DNA of 64,000 nt from Streptomyces asoensis. Lineage in GTDB: Bacteria; Actinomycetota; Actinomycetes; Streptomycetales; Streptomycetaceae. Every line of letters begins with the position of its first letter. Positions within the stretch are counted from its first letter, which is position 1. Shown here piece by piece: positions 27,148 through 35,329 of this stretch. The stretch spans positions 2,728,001 to 2,792,000 of the forward strand of contig NZ_CP049838.1 of assembly GCF_013085465.1 (NCBI RefSeq), written 5' to 3'. A program made the translations under genes and the position numbers. The notes beneath the pieces are model-generated. The model saw only the letters and a program-made list of their open reading frames with translations, had not been told where the DNA came from and made no database searches.

Positions 27148-29139
27148 GTGGGAGAGGCACGAGAGGCGGGCACGGCACAGGAGGCGGGGAAGGCACGGAA
27201 ACCGCCGGGTCCCGACGAGCGTGACGTGTCCGAGTCGGAACGGCTCCTCTTCGGCGGCCCGCTCCGCTACGACATGGGCTGGAACCAGCACCGGGACGCC
27301 TTTCTGGAGCTGAACTTCCGCGCCATGGTCACCCGGCTGCCGTCCCTCCTGCGCACCAGCCTCCGGCTGGCCCGGCAGGCCGACCCGAAAGCCGCCCGGA
27401 TCGTGCTGTCCGCCGAGATCGCCCGGGGCGTGGCGCAGGCGATCGGTCTGCTCGCGATGAACACCGTGCTGGGCCGGCTCATCACCGGCGGCCCGATCGA
27501 GGACCGACTGCGCGGCGCCGCCCCCGCACTGGCCGCCATGGCCGTCGTCCTCCTGATCGGGGCGCTGCTGCGGGCCGCGTCGACGTATGCCACCGGGCGG
27601 CTCGAGCCCAAGGTGGAGCGGGTGGCGACCGAGCTGTACCTGGAGCGGGCGGCCGCGGTCGAGCTCGCCGCGATCGAGGACCACGCCTTCCACAAGCTGC
27701 TGGACACCGCGCAGTACGGGGCCCGGTCCAGCCGTTACATGATCAGTCACGGCACGCGCGTGGTGAACGCGATGATCTCGCTGGCCGCGTCGGCCGGGGT
27801 CCTCACCGTGCTGCACCCGCTCCTGCTGCCGCTGCTGGTCACGATGACGCTGCCGAGCGCCTGGAGCGCCCTGACCAACGCCCGGCGCCGCTACGAGTCG
27901 TTCCACACCTGGGTGCAGCACGCGCGCGCGGGTCACCTGATCGCCGGTCTCCTCACCGAGCCGGCGGCCGCGCCCGAGATCCGCGTCCACGGCGTCGGCC
28001 CCTTCCTGCTGCGCCACTTCCGCGCGATGTCGGAGACGGCGGAGGCGGAGCAGGCCCGGCTGGCCCGGCTCGCGGCCCGCACCGGACTGTTCGCGGCGAC
28101 CTGGACGGGCCTCGCGACGCTGGCGACGTACGCCACGCTGGGCGGGCTGCTGCTCACCGGGACGATGGCGCTGGCGGTGGCGGGCACGGCCGTGATCGCG
28201 ATCCGCAGCGGCTCCGCGAGCCTGAACACCCTCGTCCTGGAGGTCAACCAGCTGCACGAGGAGGCCCTGTTCGTGGGCGACCTCCAGCGCCTCTACGTGG
28301 AGGCGGCCGAACGGGCGATCCCGGTGGGCGGCGCGGCCCTGCCGGAGGAGCCACGGGAGATCCGTTTCGAGAACGTCACGTTCGGCTATCCGGGCGAGTC
28401 GGCGCGTCCCGCCCTCGACGACGTCAGCCTCTCGCTCCCCCTCGGCCGGATCGTCGCGCTCGTCGGCGAGAACGGCTCCGGCAAGACGACCCTGGTGAAG
28501 CTGCTGGCGGGGCTGTACAGGCCGGACCGGGGGCGGATCCTGTGGGACGACGTGGACGCGGCGGACGCGGACCGGCACCAGCTGGCCGAGCGCATCGCGA
28601 TGGTGGCGCAGGACTTCAAGCGGTGGCCGTTCACGGCCCGGGTCAACGTCGCGATCGGCCGTTCCGCCGCGCCGCTCACCGAGGAACGGCTGGCCGCGTC
28701 GATCGCGGAGGCGGGCGCCCAGGAAGTGGTCGAGGACCTGCCGCGCGGTCTGGACACCCTGCTGGCCCGGCACTTCAGCGGCGGTCACGAGCTGTCCGGC
28801 GGCCAGTGGCAGCGGCTCGGCATCGCCCGGGCGGCGTACCGGCGCGGGCGCATCCTGATCGTGGACGAGCCGACGGCGGCCCTGGACGCCCGGGCCGAGC
28901 TGGAGGTCTTCGAGAAGATCCGCGCGCTGGCCGACAGCGGCCAGACGGTCGTGCTGATCACCCATCGGCTGGCGTCGGTCCGGCACGCGGACCTGGTGCA
29001 CGTCCTGGACCAGGGCCGGCTGGTGGAGTCCGGAACCCCGGACGAGCTGCTGGCGGGCGGTGGCGTCTACGCCGAGCTGTACACGCTTCAGGCCGAGCAG
29101 TTCACGGCGCAGGTGCCCGCCCCGTCACAGGCGGGCTGA
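27148..29139 (+). CDS. ABC transporter, fused membrane and ATPase domains (exporter type)
   Basis: 663-aa half-transporter. Residues about 60-370 hold the transmembrane domain, including the hydrophobic stretches APALAAMAVVLLIGALLRAA and VLHPLLLPLLVTMTLP; residues about 395-650 hold the nucleotide-binding domain. Walker A is GENGSGKTT, Q-loop VAQDFKRWPF, signature ELSGGQWQRLGIARA, Walker B RILIVDEPTAALD and H-loop ITHRLASV: all intact. It would act as a homodimer. The long N-terminal tail (residues 1-55) is unusual. Substrate unknown. GGGGGAGG precedes GTG 27148, and a perfect inverted repeat overlaps the promoter. Confidence 0.92.
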   Translation: MGEAREAGTAQEAGKARKPPGPDERDVSESERLLFGGPLRYDMGWNQHRDAFLELNFRAMVTRLPSLLRTSLRLARQADPKAARIVLSAEIARGVAQAIGLLAMNTVLGRLITGGPIEDRLRGAAPALAAMAVVLLIGALLRAASTYATGRLEPKVERVATELYLERAAAVELAAIEDHAFHKLLDTAQYGARSSRYMISHGTRVVNAMISLAASAGVLTVLHPLLLPLLVTMTLPSAWSALTNARRRYESFHTWVQHARAGHLIAGLLTEPAAAPEIRVHGVGPFLLRHFRAMSETAEAEQARLARLAARTGLFAATWTGLATLATYATLGGLLLTGTMALAVAGTAVIAIRSGSASLNTLVLEVNQLHEEALFVGDLQRLYVEAAERAIPVGGAALPEEPREIRFENVTFGYPGESARPALDDVSLSLPLGRIVALVGENGSGKTTLVKLLAGLYRPDRGRILWDDVDAADADRHQLAERIAMVAQDFKRWPFTARVNVAIGRSAAPLTEERLAASIAEAGAQEVVEDLPRGLDTLLARHFSGGHELSGGQWQRLGIARAAYRRGRILIVDEPTAALDARAELEVFEKIRALADSGQTVVLITHRLASVRHADLVHVLDQGRLVESGTPDELLAGGGVYAELYTLQAEQFTAQVPAPSQAG

Positions 29140-29143
29140 CGGC

Positions 29144-29320
29144 TCACCGCGCGCTGTCGCCGCCCCGGACGACCACCAGGAACGTGTCCGTGGCGAGGTC
29201 CATGACGACCTCGGCGGCCAGCCCCTCCATGCGTCGCGCCTGCGCGAACTCCTCCGCCGGCCACGAGCCCCGCGGCCCACCCGCGGGAAAGCGCTCGAGC
29301 ACGGTCCGCCCGTTCACCAT
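29144..29320 (-). CDS. Small hypothetical protein
   Basis: 58-aa protein starting MVNGRTVLERFPAGGP and ending FLVVVRGGDSAR. A strong ribosome site, GGAGGTGCGAG, sits directly before ATG 29320, and all codons are GC-rich at the third position, so it looks real. No signal peptide or helix long enough to span a membrane. Function unknown. Converges with the ABC gene, with 4 bp between the stops. Confidence 0.7.
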   Translation of the reverse strand: MVNGRTVLERFPAGGPRGSWPAEEFAQARRMEGLAAEVVMDLATDTFLVVVRGGDSAR

Positions 29321-29474
29321 CTCGCACCTCCGTTCAGCGTCGTACTTGTAGGAGTTAACGCTCTTGGGAGGTCGAAGGCCTCGGCCGGTTGCGGGACTGA
29401 GACGTAGTTGACACGCGTTCAACGCAGAGTGTGAGAATCCGGTCACCTTACGAACATCTCGGGCACGCTCCGTG

Positions 29475-30206
29475 TCAGGACTCGTACTCGTCGTGGTAAC
29501 GCGCCCGCGCATCGCTCGGCGGCCCCAGCGCCGTCAGGTCCAGGAAGCTCATCGCCGGGCCGAGCCGGTCGAGCTCGCGGTCGAACACCGAGTAGGTGTG
29601 GAAGACCCGGTCGCCCTCCCGGAGGAAGCAGCTGACCCCGGGCCGCTCGGCGAAGCCGCCGGGCTGCCCCACCGTCGCTTCGAAGTCGCCGTTGAAGTCG
29701 TCGTCGTACGAGGAGTACCAGGGCACCGTCCAGCCCATGCGCGCCTTGAACGGCAGGATCCTCGTGAACGGCGCCCTGCACACCACGGCGAACGAGGTGC
29801 CGTACGCGTTCAGGTGCGCGAGACGACCGACCTGGTCGAGGAAGGCCGCGACGCGTCTGCCGTGGCTGCGGTCGAGGAGCGCGGGTATCCGCCGCCCCAG
29901 CTCGCGCACGACCTCCGGTACGTCGATCGTCAACAGCTCGCGGTCGCGCATCAGGACACGTCCGTCGACGATCGTGGTGCGCACGCGCTCGCAGGCGGGC
30001 GGCCCGGCCGCCTCGGCGGTGCTCGTGACCTCGTCCACGGCCCCGTCCCGGACCACGATCGCGGCGTCCTCCCGGAACGTGGCGCGTTCTTCCGCGTCGT
30101 GCGTGAGGACGGTGCAGCCGGTGATGACGAGATCGGCGGTACGGAAAGGCTCCGAGGACTCCGAGGACTCCGAGGACTCCGAGGAGGGCGGCGGAGAAGG
30201 CGTCAT
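29475..30206 (-). CDS. Chimeric remnant: ends of an amidohydrolase joined to the C-terminal part of a DUF899 protein
   Basis: 243 aa in one open frame, but built of parts. Residues 1-20 are a Ser/Glu repeat (SSESSESSESSE, from four copies of TCCGAGGAC). Residues 24-70 are the first strands of an ATZ/TRZ amidohydrolase (ADLVITGCTVLTHDAEERAT). Residues 72-115 are its C-terminal strands and helix (VRTTIVDGRVLMRDRELLTI); the roughly 350-residue catalytic barrel with all metal ligands is absent. Residues 118-243 are the C-terminal half of a DUF899 thioredoxin-like protein (RMGWTVPWYSSYDDDFNGDF ... REGDRVFHTYSVFDRELDRL), without its N-terminal half. Probably a decayed fusion; expression is possible because the frame is open. 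Confidence 0.8.
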   Translation of the reverse strand: MTPSPPPSSESSESSESSEPFRTADLVITGCTVLTHDAEERATFREDAAIVVRDGAVDEVTSTAEAAGPPACERVRTTIVDGRVLMRDRELLTIDVPEVVRELGRRIPALLDRSHGRRVAAFLDQVGRLAHLNAYGTSFAVVCRAPFTRILPFKARMGWTVPWYSSYDDDFNGDFEATVGQPGGFAERPGVSCFLREGDRVFHTYSVFDRELDRLGPAMSFLDLTALGPPSDARARYHDEYES

Positions 30207-30330
30207 CGCGTCAACGTACGACGGTGTCGTGCCCGCGGGTGAGCCGTGGCGCGCATCTTGTCCCGAACCTGTCGCCGGCCGCCGCGGACGGGCACCCTGG
30301 CGCCACGACACCTCCTGGAGGGAGCCCGGC

Positions 30331-31293
30331 ATGCTCCTCGGCACCTGGAACCTCGAGAACCTGTACCGGCCCGGAGGACCGTTCGGCCCGAAGGACAAGG
30401 CCGCCTACGAGGCGAAGCTCGCCGCGCTCGCCGCCGTCGTCACCGCGCTCGACCCGGGCGTGCTCGGCGTCCAGGAGGTCGGGGAGCCCGAGGCGCTGGC
30501 GGACCTGCTGGAGACGGTGGGCGGCACCTGGCACGCGGCGCTGTCCGCGCATCCCGACAGCCGGGGCATCCGGGTCGGCGTGATCAGCCGTACGCCTCTG
30601 GAGGTACTGGCCGACACGCGCGCGTACCCGGCCGGACTGCGGCCCGTGCAGGCCGACGACTCGGGGGCCACCTCGGACGGGTCGGGCCGCGGCTTCCTCG
30701 CGGTGGAGACGGTCACGCCCTCCGGGCCGCTGCGGGTGGCGGTGGCCCATCTGAAGTCGAAGCTGCTGTCGTACCCGGGTGATCGTTTCTTCCCGCGCGA
30801 CGAGGGCGAACGGGCCCGCTACGGCGCCTACGCCCTCTACCGTCGGGCGGCCGAGGCGACGGCGCTGCGCGCCCTGGCCGACGTTCTCCTGGCCGGGGAC
30901 GGCCGCGAGCGGGACGTGGCGGTGCTGGGCGACCTGAACGACGAGGTCCAGGCGGCGACCACGCAGATCCTGCTCGGCCCGCCCGGCTCGGAGCTCGGCA
31001 CCCGCGGGTTCGAGACGCCCGACCAGGGCGACGCGGCCCGCCTGTGGGACGTGGCCCCGCTGATCCCCGCCGACCGCCGCTACTCGCGGATCAACTCCGG
31101 TCGCCGCGAGCTGATCGACCACGTACTGACGAGCCACCGCCTGGTCCACCGGCTGACGTCGGCGGGCACGGGTGCGGATGCGGGGCCGGGGTCGCAGGAG
31201 GAGTTGCGGCTCCCGTCGGTGGGGCTCGATCCGGCGGCACGCAGGAACGAACCGGGGTCGGACCACGCGCCGGTGTGGGTGCGGATCGACTGA
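30331..31293 (+). CDS. Endonuclease/exonuclease/phosphatase family protein
   Basis: 320-aa EEP-fold enzyme. Motifs in order: GTWNLENLY (Asn ligand), LGVQEVG (catalytic Glu that binds the metal), VAVAHLKSKLLSYPGDRFFP, VLGDLNDE (Asp/Asn pair) and the closing GSDHAPVWVRID (catalytic Asp-His). No signal peptide. Could cleave nucleic acid or a phosphodiester-containing small molecule; substrate unknown. GGAGGG precedes ATG 30331. Divergent from the chimeric gene with 124 bp between starts. Confidence 0.9.
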   Translation: MLLGTWNLENLYRPGGPFGPKDKAAYEAKLAALAAVVTALDPGVLGVQEVGEPEALADLLETVGGTWHAALSAHPDSRGIRVGVISRTPLEVLADTRAYPAGLRPVQADDSGATSDGSGRGFLAVETVTPSGPLRVAVAHLKSKLLSYPGDRFFPRDEGERARYGAYALYRRAAEATALRALADVLLAGDGRERDVAVLGDLNDEVQAATTQILLGPPGSELGTRGFETPDQGDAARLWDVAPLIPADRRYSRINSGRRELIDHVLTSHRLVHRLTSAGTGADAGPGSQEELRLPSVGLDPAARRNEPGSDHAPVWVRID

Positions 31294-31341
31294 CAGGCGG
31301 GCAGGACAGGGCAGGACAGGAAGGGGCAGGGCAGGGAGGGG

Positions 31342-33231
31342 CTACCCGGCCACCGGCAGATCCGGCACGGGCGCCCGCAGCCCCACCCGGTCCCGTCCCG
31401 CCGCGAGTTCGTCGAGGAGTTCGGCGAGCCGCTCCCGGTGCCGTGCGGTGAGCCGTCCGGTGTCGTCGAGGTGGACGGCGCAGGCGGTGGTCGTGTCGAC
31501 GAGCCGTTCGAGTACGGCGGCGACCTCGTCGGTGCCCTCCGTGTGCCGGGCGACGGCGGGCAGTTCGTGGGCCGCGAGGGCGATGGCGGTGCGGGCCTCG
31601 GCGAGGGCGCGGTAGGCCTCGCGGCGCAGGGTCCAGCGGGCGGCGCGGTCGTCGGAGCCGTCGAGTACATGGGTGAGGTAGGCGTGCGCGGCGGCCGCGG
31701 CGACGGCGAGCCGGGCGCGTACCTGACCGCCGCGCTCCCCCGGCATCGGCAGATGCCCGACGATCAGCACGATCGCGCAGGCCAGCAGGGTTTCCGTGAT
31801 CCGGCTGACGGAGGCCTGGGGCTCTCCGCCGACCATCACCAGGGACAGCACGAGGACGGTGACGACGGCCGTCTGGGCGGCGAAGTGCCGGGTGGACACG
31901 GGGATGAGCGCTCCGCACAGGGCGACCAGCGCCACGAGCCCCTCCGGCCGGGGCAGCACGGCGGCGAAGCCGGCGAAGAGCAGCGCCCCGAGCACGGTCC
32001 CGGCGGCCCGGCACAGCACCCGGGACACCAGGGGCCCGAGGTCGGGCTTGACCAGGAAGACGGCCGTGGCGGGCAGCCAGTACCAGTGCGTGTGCCGGCC
32101 GTACCACTGCGAGTGGTAGAGGGCCTGCGCGACGGCGGCGCTGGCCCCGAAGGAGAGGGCGACCCGCAGCCCGTACTCGCGGCCCCCCGCGCCGAACCCG
32201 GTGCGCAGCAGGTCCCGGACGCCGCGCCGGCGGGCGTGCAGGTCACCGCCGCCGCCCTGGTCGAAGGCGTCGGCGGCGTGCAGCAGGGCGTCGTCGAGGG
32301 CGCGCAGCGCGGGGGCGGACCGGGAGGGCGCGGGCAGCGGCCCGGTGTGGGTGTTCTCGCGGACCGCGGCGGCGAGCCGTCGGGGCCCGGCCGAGGCCCG
32401 TTCGGAGAGGCGTTCCGCGGCCCAGGCGAGGGCGGTCGCGGCCTCGGCGAGGGGCAGCGCGGCCGCGTACTGGGCGTGCAGCCGCCGTTCGGAGGCGGAG
32501 CTGGCGTAGCGCCGGAGCCGGGGCCCGGCGAGGGCGTCCTGGGCGTGGTCGAGGGCTGCGGTGAGCGCGGCGCGGCGGGCGGTGGCGTGCTCGGTCCCCG
32601 TGGCGTCGAGCAGCTCCGCGACGGCGTCGTACACGCGGGCCACCGCGTCCCGTTCACCGTCGAACCGGAAGTCGCCGGTCATCGCGCCGGGCGTGGGCAG
32701 GACGAGCCGCAGCGCGAGCAGCCATCCGGCGCCGGCGAGGAAGGCGAGGGCGCGCGTCCACCCGGCGTCCGCTGCCGGCATCCCGGCCCCGATCGCCGAG
32801 GCGACGAGCAGCTGCGTCCCGGCGCCGGACGCGACGGGCCCGACGGCGCTCATCCCGCCGGCGAGGAGCCCGAGCCCGGTGAGGACGGCCGTCAGCGCGA
32901 CGGCCCCGACGTGATCCCCGACGTAGGTCCCGACGAGCAGCCCACCCGCACCCACGAGCGCGGGCGCCCCGAGCCGCTTCACGGCGGTCCGCCTGCTGCC
33001 GGGCCGGTCGTTGATCCCGGCGAGCATCGCCGCGATGGCCGCGACCACCCCGAGTGAGATCCGGCCCAGGAGGACGGACGCGAGGAGCAGCGGCCCGGCG
33101 GCCAGCGCCCCCCGCGTGACCGCGCTCCAGGGGACGGGTCCGCGCTGGGCGCGCAGGGCGTGGGCGAGCCAGGGCGGAAGAGCGGCGAGCGGACGGAATG
33201 CGCGAGCGGGAATGTGCGGGCGCGGGGACAC
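31342..33231 (-). CDS. FUSC family inner-membrane protein
   Basis: 629-aa protein with two membrane blocks. The first (residues about 35-160) has alternating helices such as LLASVLLGRISLGVVAAIAA; the second (about 380-510) is the FUSC/YccS-type block with YWLPATAVFLVKPDLGPLVS and AAGTVLGALLFAGFAAVLP. Two large cytoplasmic helical regions, rich in Ala/Arg, separate and follow them. The family includes efflux components for aromatic acids and antimicrobials. GTG 33231 was chosen because GGAGCTCC precedes it; the upstream in-frame ORF would run across the RNA element and terminator. An independent unit with about 190 bp of leader space. Confidence 0.88.
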   Translation of the reverse strand: MSPRPHIPARAFRPLAALPPWLAHALRAQRGPVPWSAVTRGALAAGPLLLASVLLGRISLGVVAAIAAMLAGINDRPGSRRTAVKRLGAPALVGAGGLLVGTYVGDHVGAVALTAVLTGLGLLAGGMSAVGPVASGAGTQLLVASAIGAGMPAADAGWTRALAFLAGAGWLLALRLVLPTPGAMTGDFRFDGERDAVARVYDAVAELLDATGTEHATARRAALTAALDHAQDALAGPRLRRYASSASERRLHAQYAAALPLAEAATALAWAAERLSERASAGPRRLAAAVRENTHTGPLPAPSRSAPALRALDDALLHAADAFDQGGGGDLHARRRGVRDLLRTGFGAGGREYGLRVALSFGASAAVAQALYHSQWYGRHTHWYWLPATAVFLVKPDLGPLVSRVLCRAAGTVLGALLFAGFAAVLPRPEGLVALVALCGALIPVSTRHFAAQTAVVTVLVLSLVMVGGEPQASVSRITETLLACAIVLIVGHLPMPGERGGQVRARLAVAAAAAHAYLTHVLDGSDDRAARWTLRREAYRALAEARTAIALAAHELPAVARHTEGTDEVAAVLERLVDTTTACAVHLDDTGRLTARHRERLAELLDELAAGRDRVGLRAPVPDLPVAG

Positions 33232-33421
33232 GGAGCTCCTGTCGGGGCGAGGGCGGGGGTGTGCCTTCGGGCGACGGTGGCCGGGGCTTGTCAGCTGTGA
33301 GCTGTGGTGTCCACGGTACGGGGCGGTCTTGGAGAGGTGGGGGCGGTTACGTTTCAGCGAGGTGACGGCCGGCCCGAATCCCGCGTTCTTTATGAACGCA
33401 AGGCCGGAAACGGGAGCGGGA
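33232..33421. other. Gap between FUSC start and the RNA terminator
   Basis: Part of a 532-bp gene-free stretch (33232-33763). It holds the presumed FUSC promoter and a perfect short hairpin GCGTTC-TTTAT-GAACGC at 33383-33399. No coding signal was seen. Confidence 0.6.
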
Positions 33422-33444
33422 CCGGGGGCGTAGCCTGCCCCCGG
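33422..33444 (-). terminator. Terminator downstream of the tRNA-like RNA
   Basis: CCGGGGGC, 7-nt loop, GCCCCCGG: a perfect 8-bp stem that can be extended by three G-C pairs after one mismatch. On the minus strand it follows the RNA element by about 40 nt and is followed by a C/T-rich run. It separates the RNA from FUSC. Confidence 0.7.
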
Positions 33445-33484
33445 CCCCTGTGGAGCCACCCATGTCACACGCCGGCGCACTTGA

Positions 33485-33592
33485 GGACCCAGGTCAGTCG
33501 TGATGTCGTCGCGTCCTGCCTTTGGACCACCGCGCATCGAGCTGCGCGGGCCGGACTTGAACCGGCATTTCGACGTCCGGGGGCCTGGGCCC
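33485..33592 (-). ncRNA. Circularly permuted tRNA-like RNA (novel candidate)
   Basis: Read on the minus strand, all tRNA helices are present but the two halves are swapped. First: anticodon-stem strand CGTCG (33571-33575), 4-nt variable loop AAAT, T stem GCCGG/CCGGC with loop TTCAAGT (33550-33566), acceptor strand CCGCGCA (33543-33549). Then a 6-nt loop (33537-33542). Then acceptor strand TGCGCGG (33530-33536), TG, D stem GTCC/GGAC with loop AAAGGCA (33513-33527), G, anticodon-stem strand CGACG (33507-33511). Acceptor 7/7, D 4/4, anticodon 5/5 and T 5/5 pairs form, and the invariant T8, A14, G18G19, A21 and TTCRANY are met. No CCA is encoded. The flanks GGGCCCAGGCC (33582-33592) and GACCTGGGTCC (33485-33495) can extend the anticodon arm. 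Hairpins on both sides suggest a separate transcript. Function unknown. Confidence 0.75.
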
Positions 33593-33730
33593 GGTCGCTC
33601 CGGCGATCGGCGGCGAATGCTGAGTCTGGAGCGAGAGTCTGAGATTCATCGCGATCCGTCCCTGAATTGCTCGGCGGGTACGGTTCGCTCGTCACGACAA
33701 GCTTCAGCTTCAGCTTGCGCTCCTCGCGCA

Positions 33731-33752
33731 CCCCGGTCACTGAGGACCGGGG
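33731..33752 (-). terminator. Terminator after the DUF7873-like gene
   Basis: CCCCGGTC, 6-nt loop, GACCGGGG: perfect 8-bp stem, starting 11 bp after the stop of the gene at 33764. It isolates the RNA element from upstream transcription. Confidence 0.75.
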
Positions 33753-33763
33753 AGTCTCGAAGG

Positions 33764-34495
33764 CTACCCGAACAGATAGCCGAACACGGCGTCACCGACC
33801 CGCTGGTCGACGACGTCGGCGCCGTTCGCCTCCTCCCGGGCGAACTTCACCGCCTGCTGGACCTTCTCCAGGCGCGCCAGGAGTTCGTTGACCCGGCGGG
33901 CGGGAAGGGCCCCCGAGAACTTCACGGTCGTCCAGTAACCGACCGGCACGTCCTCGTAGTACACCTCGACCTGCGCCGGGTGCTTGTCGGTCGCCTCCGC
34001 CTTCACATGGTTGCGCGGCACCTTCTTGGTGCGCAGCGTCCGTACCGGCTCGGTCTTCCACGCGTCGGTGGACGGGTCCTGCGCCCAGGACTCGGAGGCG
34101 TCGAGCACGGGCAGCCTGCGCACGAAGGCGCTCAGATCGACGAGCTGCTTCTCGAGGAAGAGCAGGTAGGACACCGGTACTTCGGCGACGAGAACACGGC
34201 CGTCGACCTTCACATCGGCGCGGGCGGTGCAGTTGGCCCAGTCCTTCGTGGCGGTCACGTCGAACAGCCGGGTCAGCGTGGCCGCGGTCTCCCGCAGCAC
34301 GTCCTCGGCCTTCACCTGCACCCGTGTCGACTCGGGCGGCAGCTGCTCGCCCTCCTCGTCCTTGGGCTGGTAGCTCCGCGAGATACCGGCCAGCAGCGCG
34401 GGCTTCTGGAGTCCGTGCTGAGCCGTGCTCAGGTCCTGGTGGGCCTTGGACTTGATGCCCTTCTCGACTGCGATGATCTGATTGAGTTTCGCCAC
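33764..34495 (-). CDS. Conserved hypothetical protein (DUF7873-like)
   Basis: 243-aa soluble protein. It starts VAKLNQIIAVEKGIKSKAHQ at GTG 34495 and continues through a helical N-terminal part to a beta-rich core (VDGRVLVAEVPVSYLLFLEK, VEVYYEDVPVGYWTTVKFSG) and a C-terminal helix with EELLxRLEKVQQAVKFAREEAN-like heptads. It is widespread in actinobacteria as far as I recall, but has no assigned function. The family name is from memory and could be wrong; coding is not in doubt given the even third-position GC and the terminator just after it. Confidence 0.82.
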   Translation of the reverse strand: MAKLNQIIAVEKGIKSKAHQDLSTAQHGLQKPALLAGISRSYQPKDEEGEQLPPESTRVQVKAEDVLRETAATLTRLFDVTATKDWANCTARADVKVDGRVLVAEVPVSYLLFLEKQLVDLSAFVRRLPVLDASESWAQDPSTDAWKTEPVRTLRTKKVPRNHVKAEATDKHPAQVEVYYEDVPVGYWTTVKFSGALPARRVNELLARLEKVQQAVKFAREEANGADVVDQRVGDAVFGYLFG

Positions 34496-34536
34496 GACGA
34501 GGACGGTAGCGGCTCCGACGGCATCACCCCAAAGGG

Positions 34537-35316
34537 TTATTGACCGAAGAGACGGCCGGCCCTTCCCAACGCCTCCCCCAGTTCGCCGGGACCGGACCCG
34601 CGGAGTTCCGCGACGATGCCGTCGACACCCCGCAGTCCGGCCCGCTCCAGCAACCGCTTCTCGTTCGTCACCCACTCCCCCCGCGCCGCGAGCACGCCGT
34701 GGCCCGCCTGTACGGCGGCGGTGACGAGGGCGCCGGCGACCTCCGCGAGACGGCCTGCCGGGGCATGGTTGGCCAGGGCGTAGTCGAGGGTGGCGCGGGC
34801 CGTCCCGTGCCAGCGCTCGGCCGCCGTCCGGCGCAACCTGTCCGGATACCTTTCCGGGCGCGGGAGTTCACCGCTGAGCACCTGGTTGATCGCCAGCTCG
34901 GCGACCACGAGATAGCTCGGGATCCCCGCGAGATGGAACAGCAACGGCTCCACCCGGAACCGCCCCTCGGCCGCCTCCGCCCACTCGTGTTCGACGACGT
35001 CGAGATCCCGGTAGTGCACGTCGACCCGCCGCCCCTCGATCGTCAGCCAGGCACCCCCGTTGAACACCCCGCCACCCCAGCCGCCGACCTCCGACACCTC
35101 CCCCTCCCAGCCGAGCGCCCGCAGGCCGGCCGGATCGAAGGAACCCCGGTAGTAGACGGCCAGGTCCCAGTCGCTGTCGGGACGGTGGGTGCCCTGGGCA
35201 CGGGAACCGCCGAGGGCGACTGCGCGGACGTGAGGGAGACCGGCGAGGCGGAGAGTCACGTCGCCGAGGAAGTCCCGGTCGTCACCGCAGAGGGAAAGGG
35301 CGGAGGCGGGGGTCAT
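34537..35316 (-). CDS. Nucleotidyltransferase-domain protein
   Basis: 259-aa minimal nucleotidyltransferase (Pol beta superfamily). Active-site motif GGSRAQGTHRPDSDWDLAVY at residues about 36-55 gives the GS and the DxD metal ligands; the third Asp is in RRVDVHYRDLD. A helical C-terminal half (ERWHGTARATLDYALANHAP) resembles aminoglycoside adenylyltransferase-like and DUF4037-type proteins. Nucleotide and acceptor are unknown. ATG 35316 was chosen where the domain begins; the longer ORF has no ribosome site. Ends 41 bp before the start of the next gene on this strand. Confidence 0.87.
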   Translation of the reverse strand: MTPASALSLCGDDRDFLGDVTLRLAGLPHVRAVALGGSRAQGTHRPDSDWDLAVYYRGSFDPAGLRALGWEGEVSEVGGWGGGVFNGGAWLTIEGRRVDVHYRDLDVVEHEWAEAAEGRFRVEPLLFHLAGIPSYLVVAELAINQVLSGELPRPERYPDRLRRTAAERWHGTARATLDYALANHAPAGRLAEVAGALVTAAVQAGHGVLAARGEWVTNEKRLLERAGLRGVDGIVAELRGSGPGELGEALGRAGRLFGQ

Positions 35317-35329
35317 GAGCGAATTCCGA

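Noticed and set aside
33440..33540. A conventional, unpermuted tRNA starting at TGCGCGG
   Set aside because: No matching anticodon 3' strand, T arm or CCGCGCA acceptor strand follows downstream; the complementary parts lie upstream.
33465..33740. Open frame of 91 codons on the minus strand across the tRNA-like element
   Set aside because: It starts inside a terminator, has no ribosome site, and its sequence is explained by the RNA structure.
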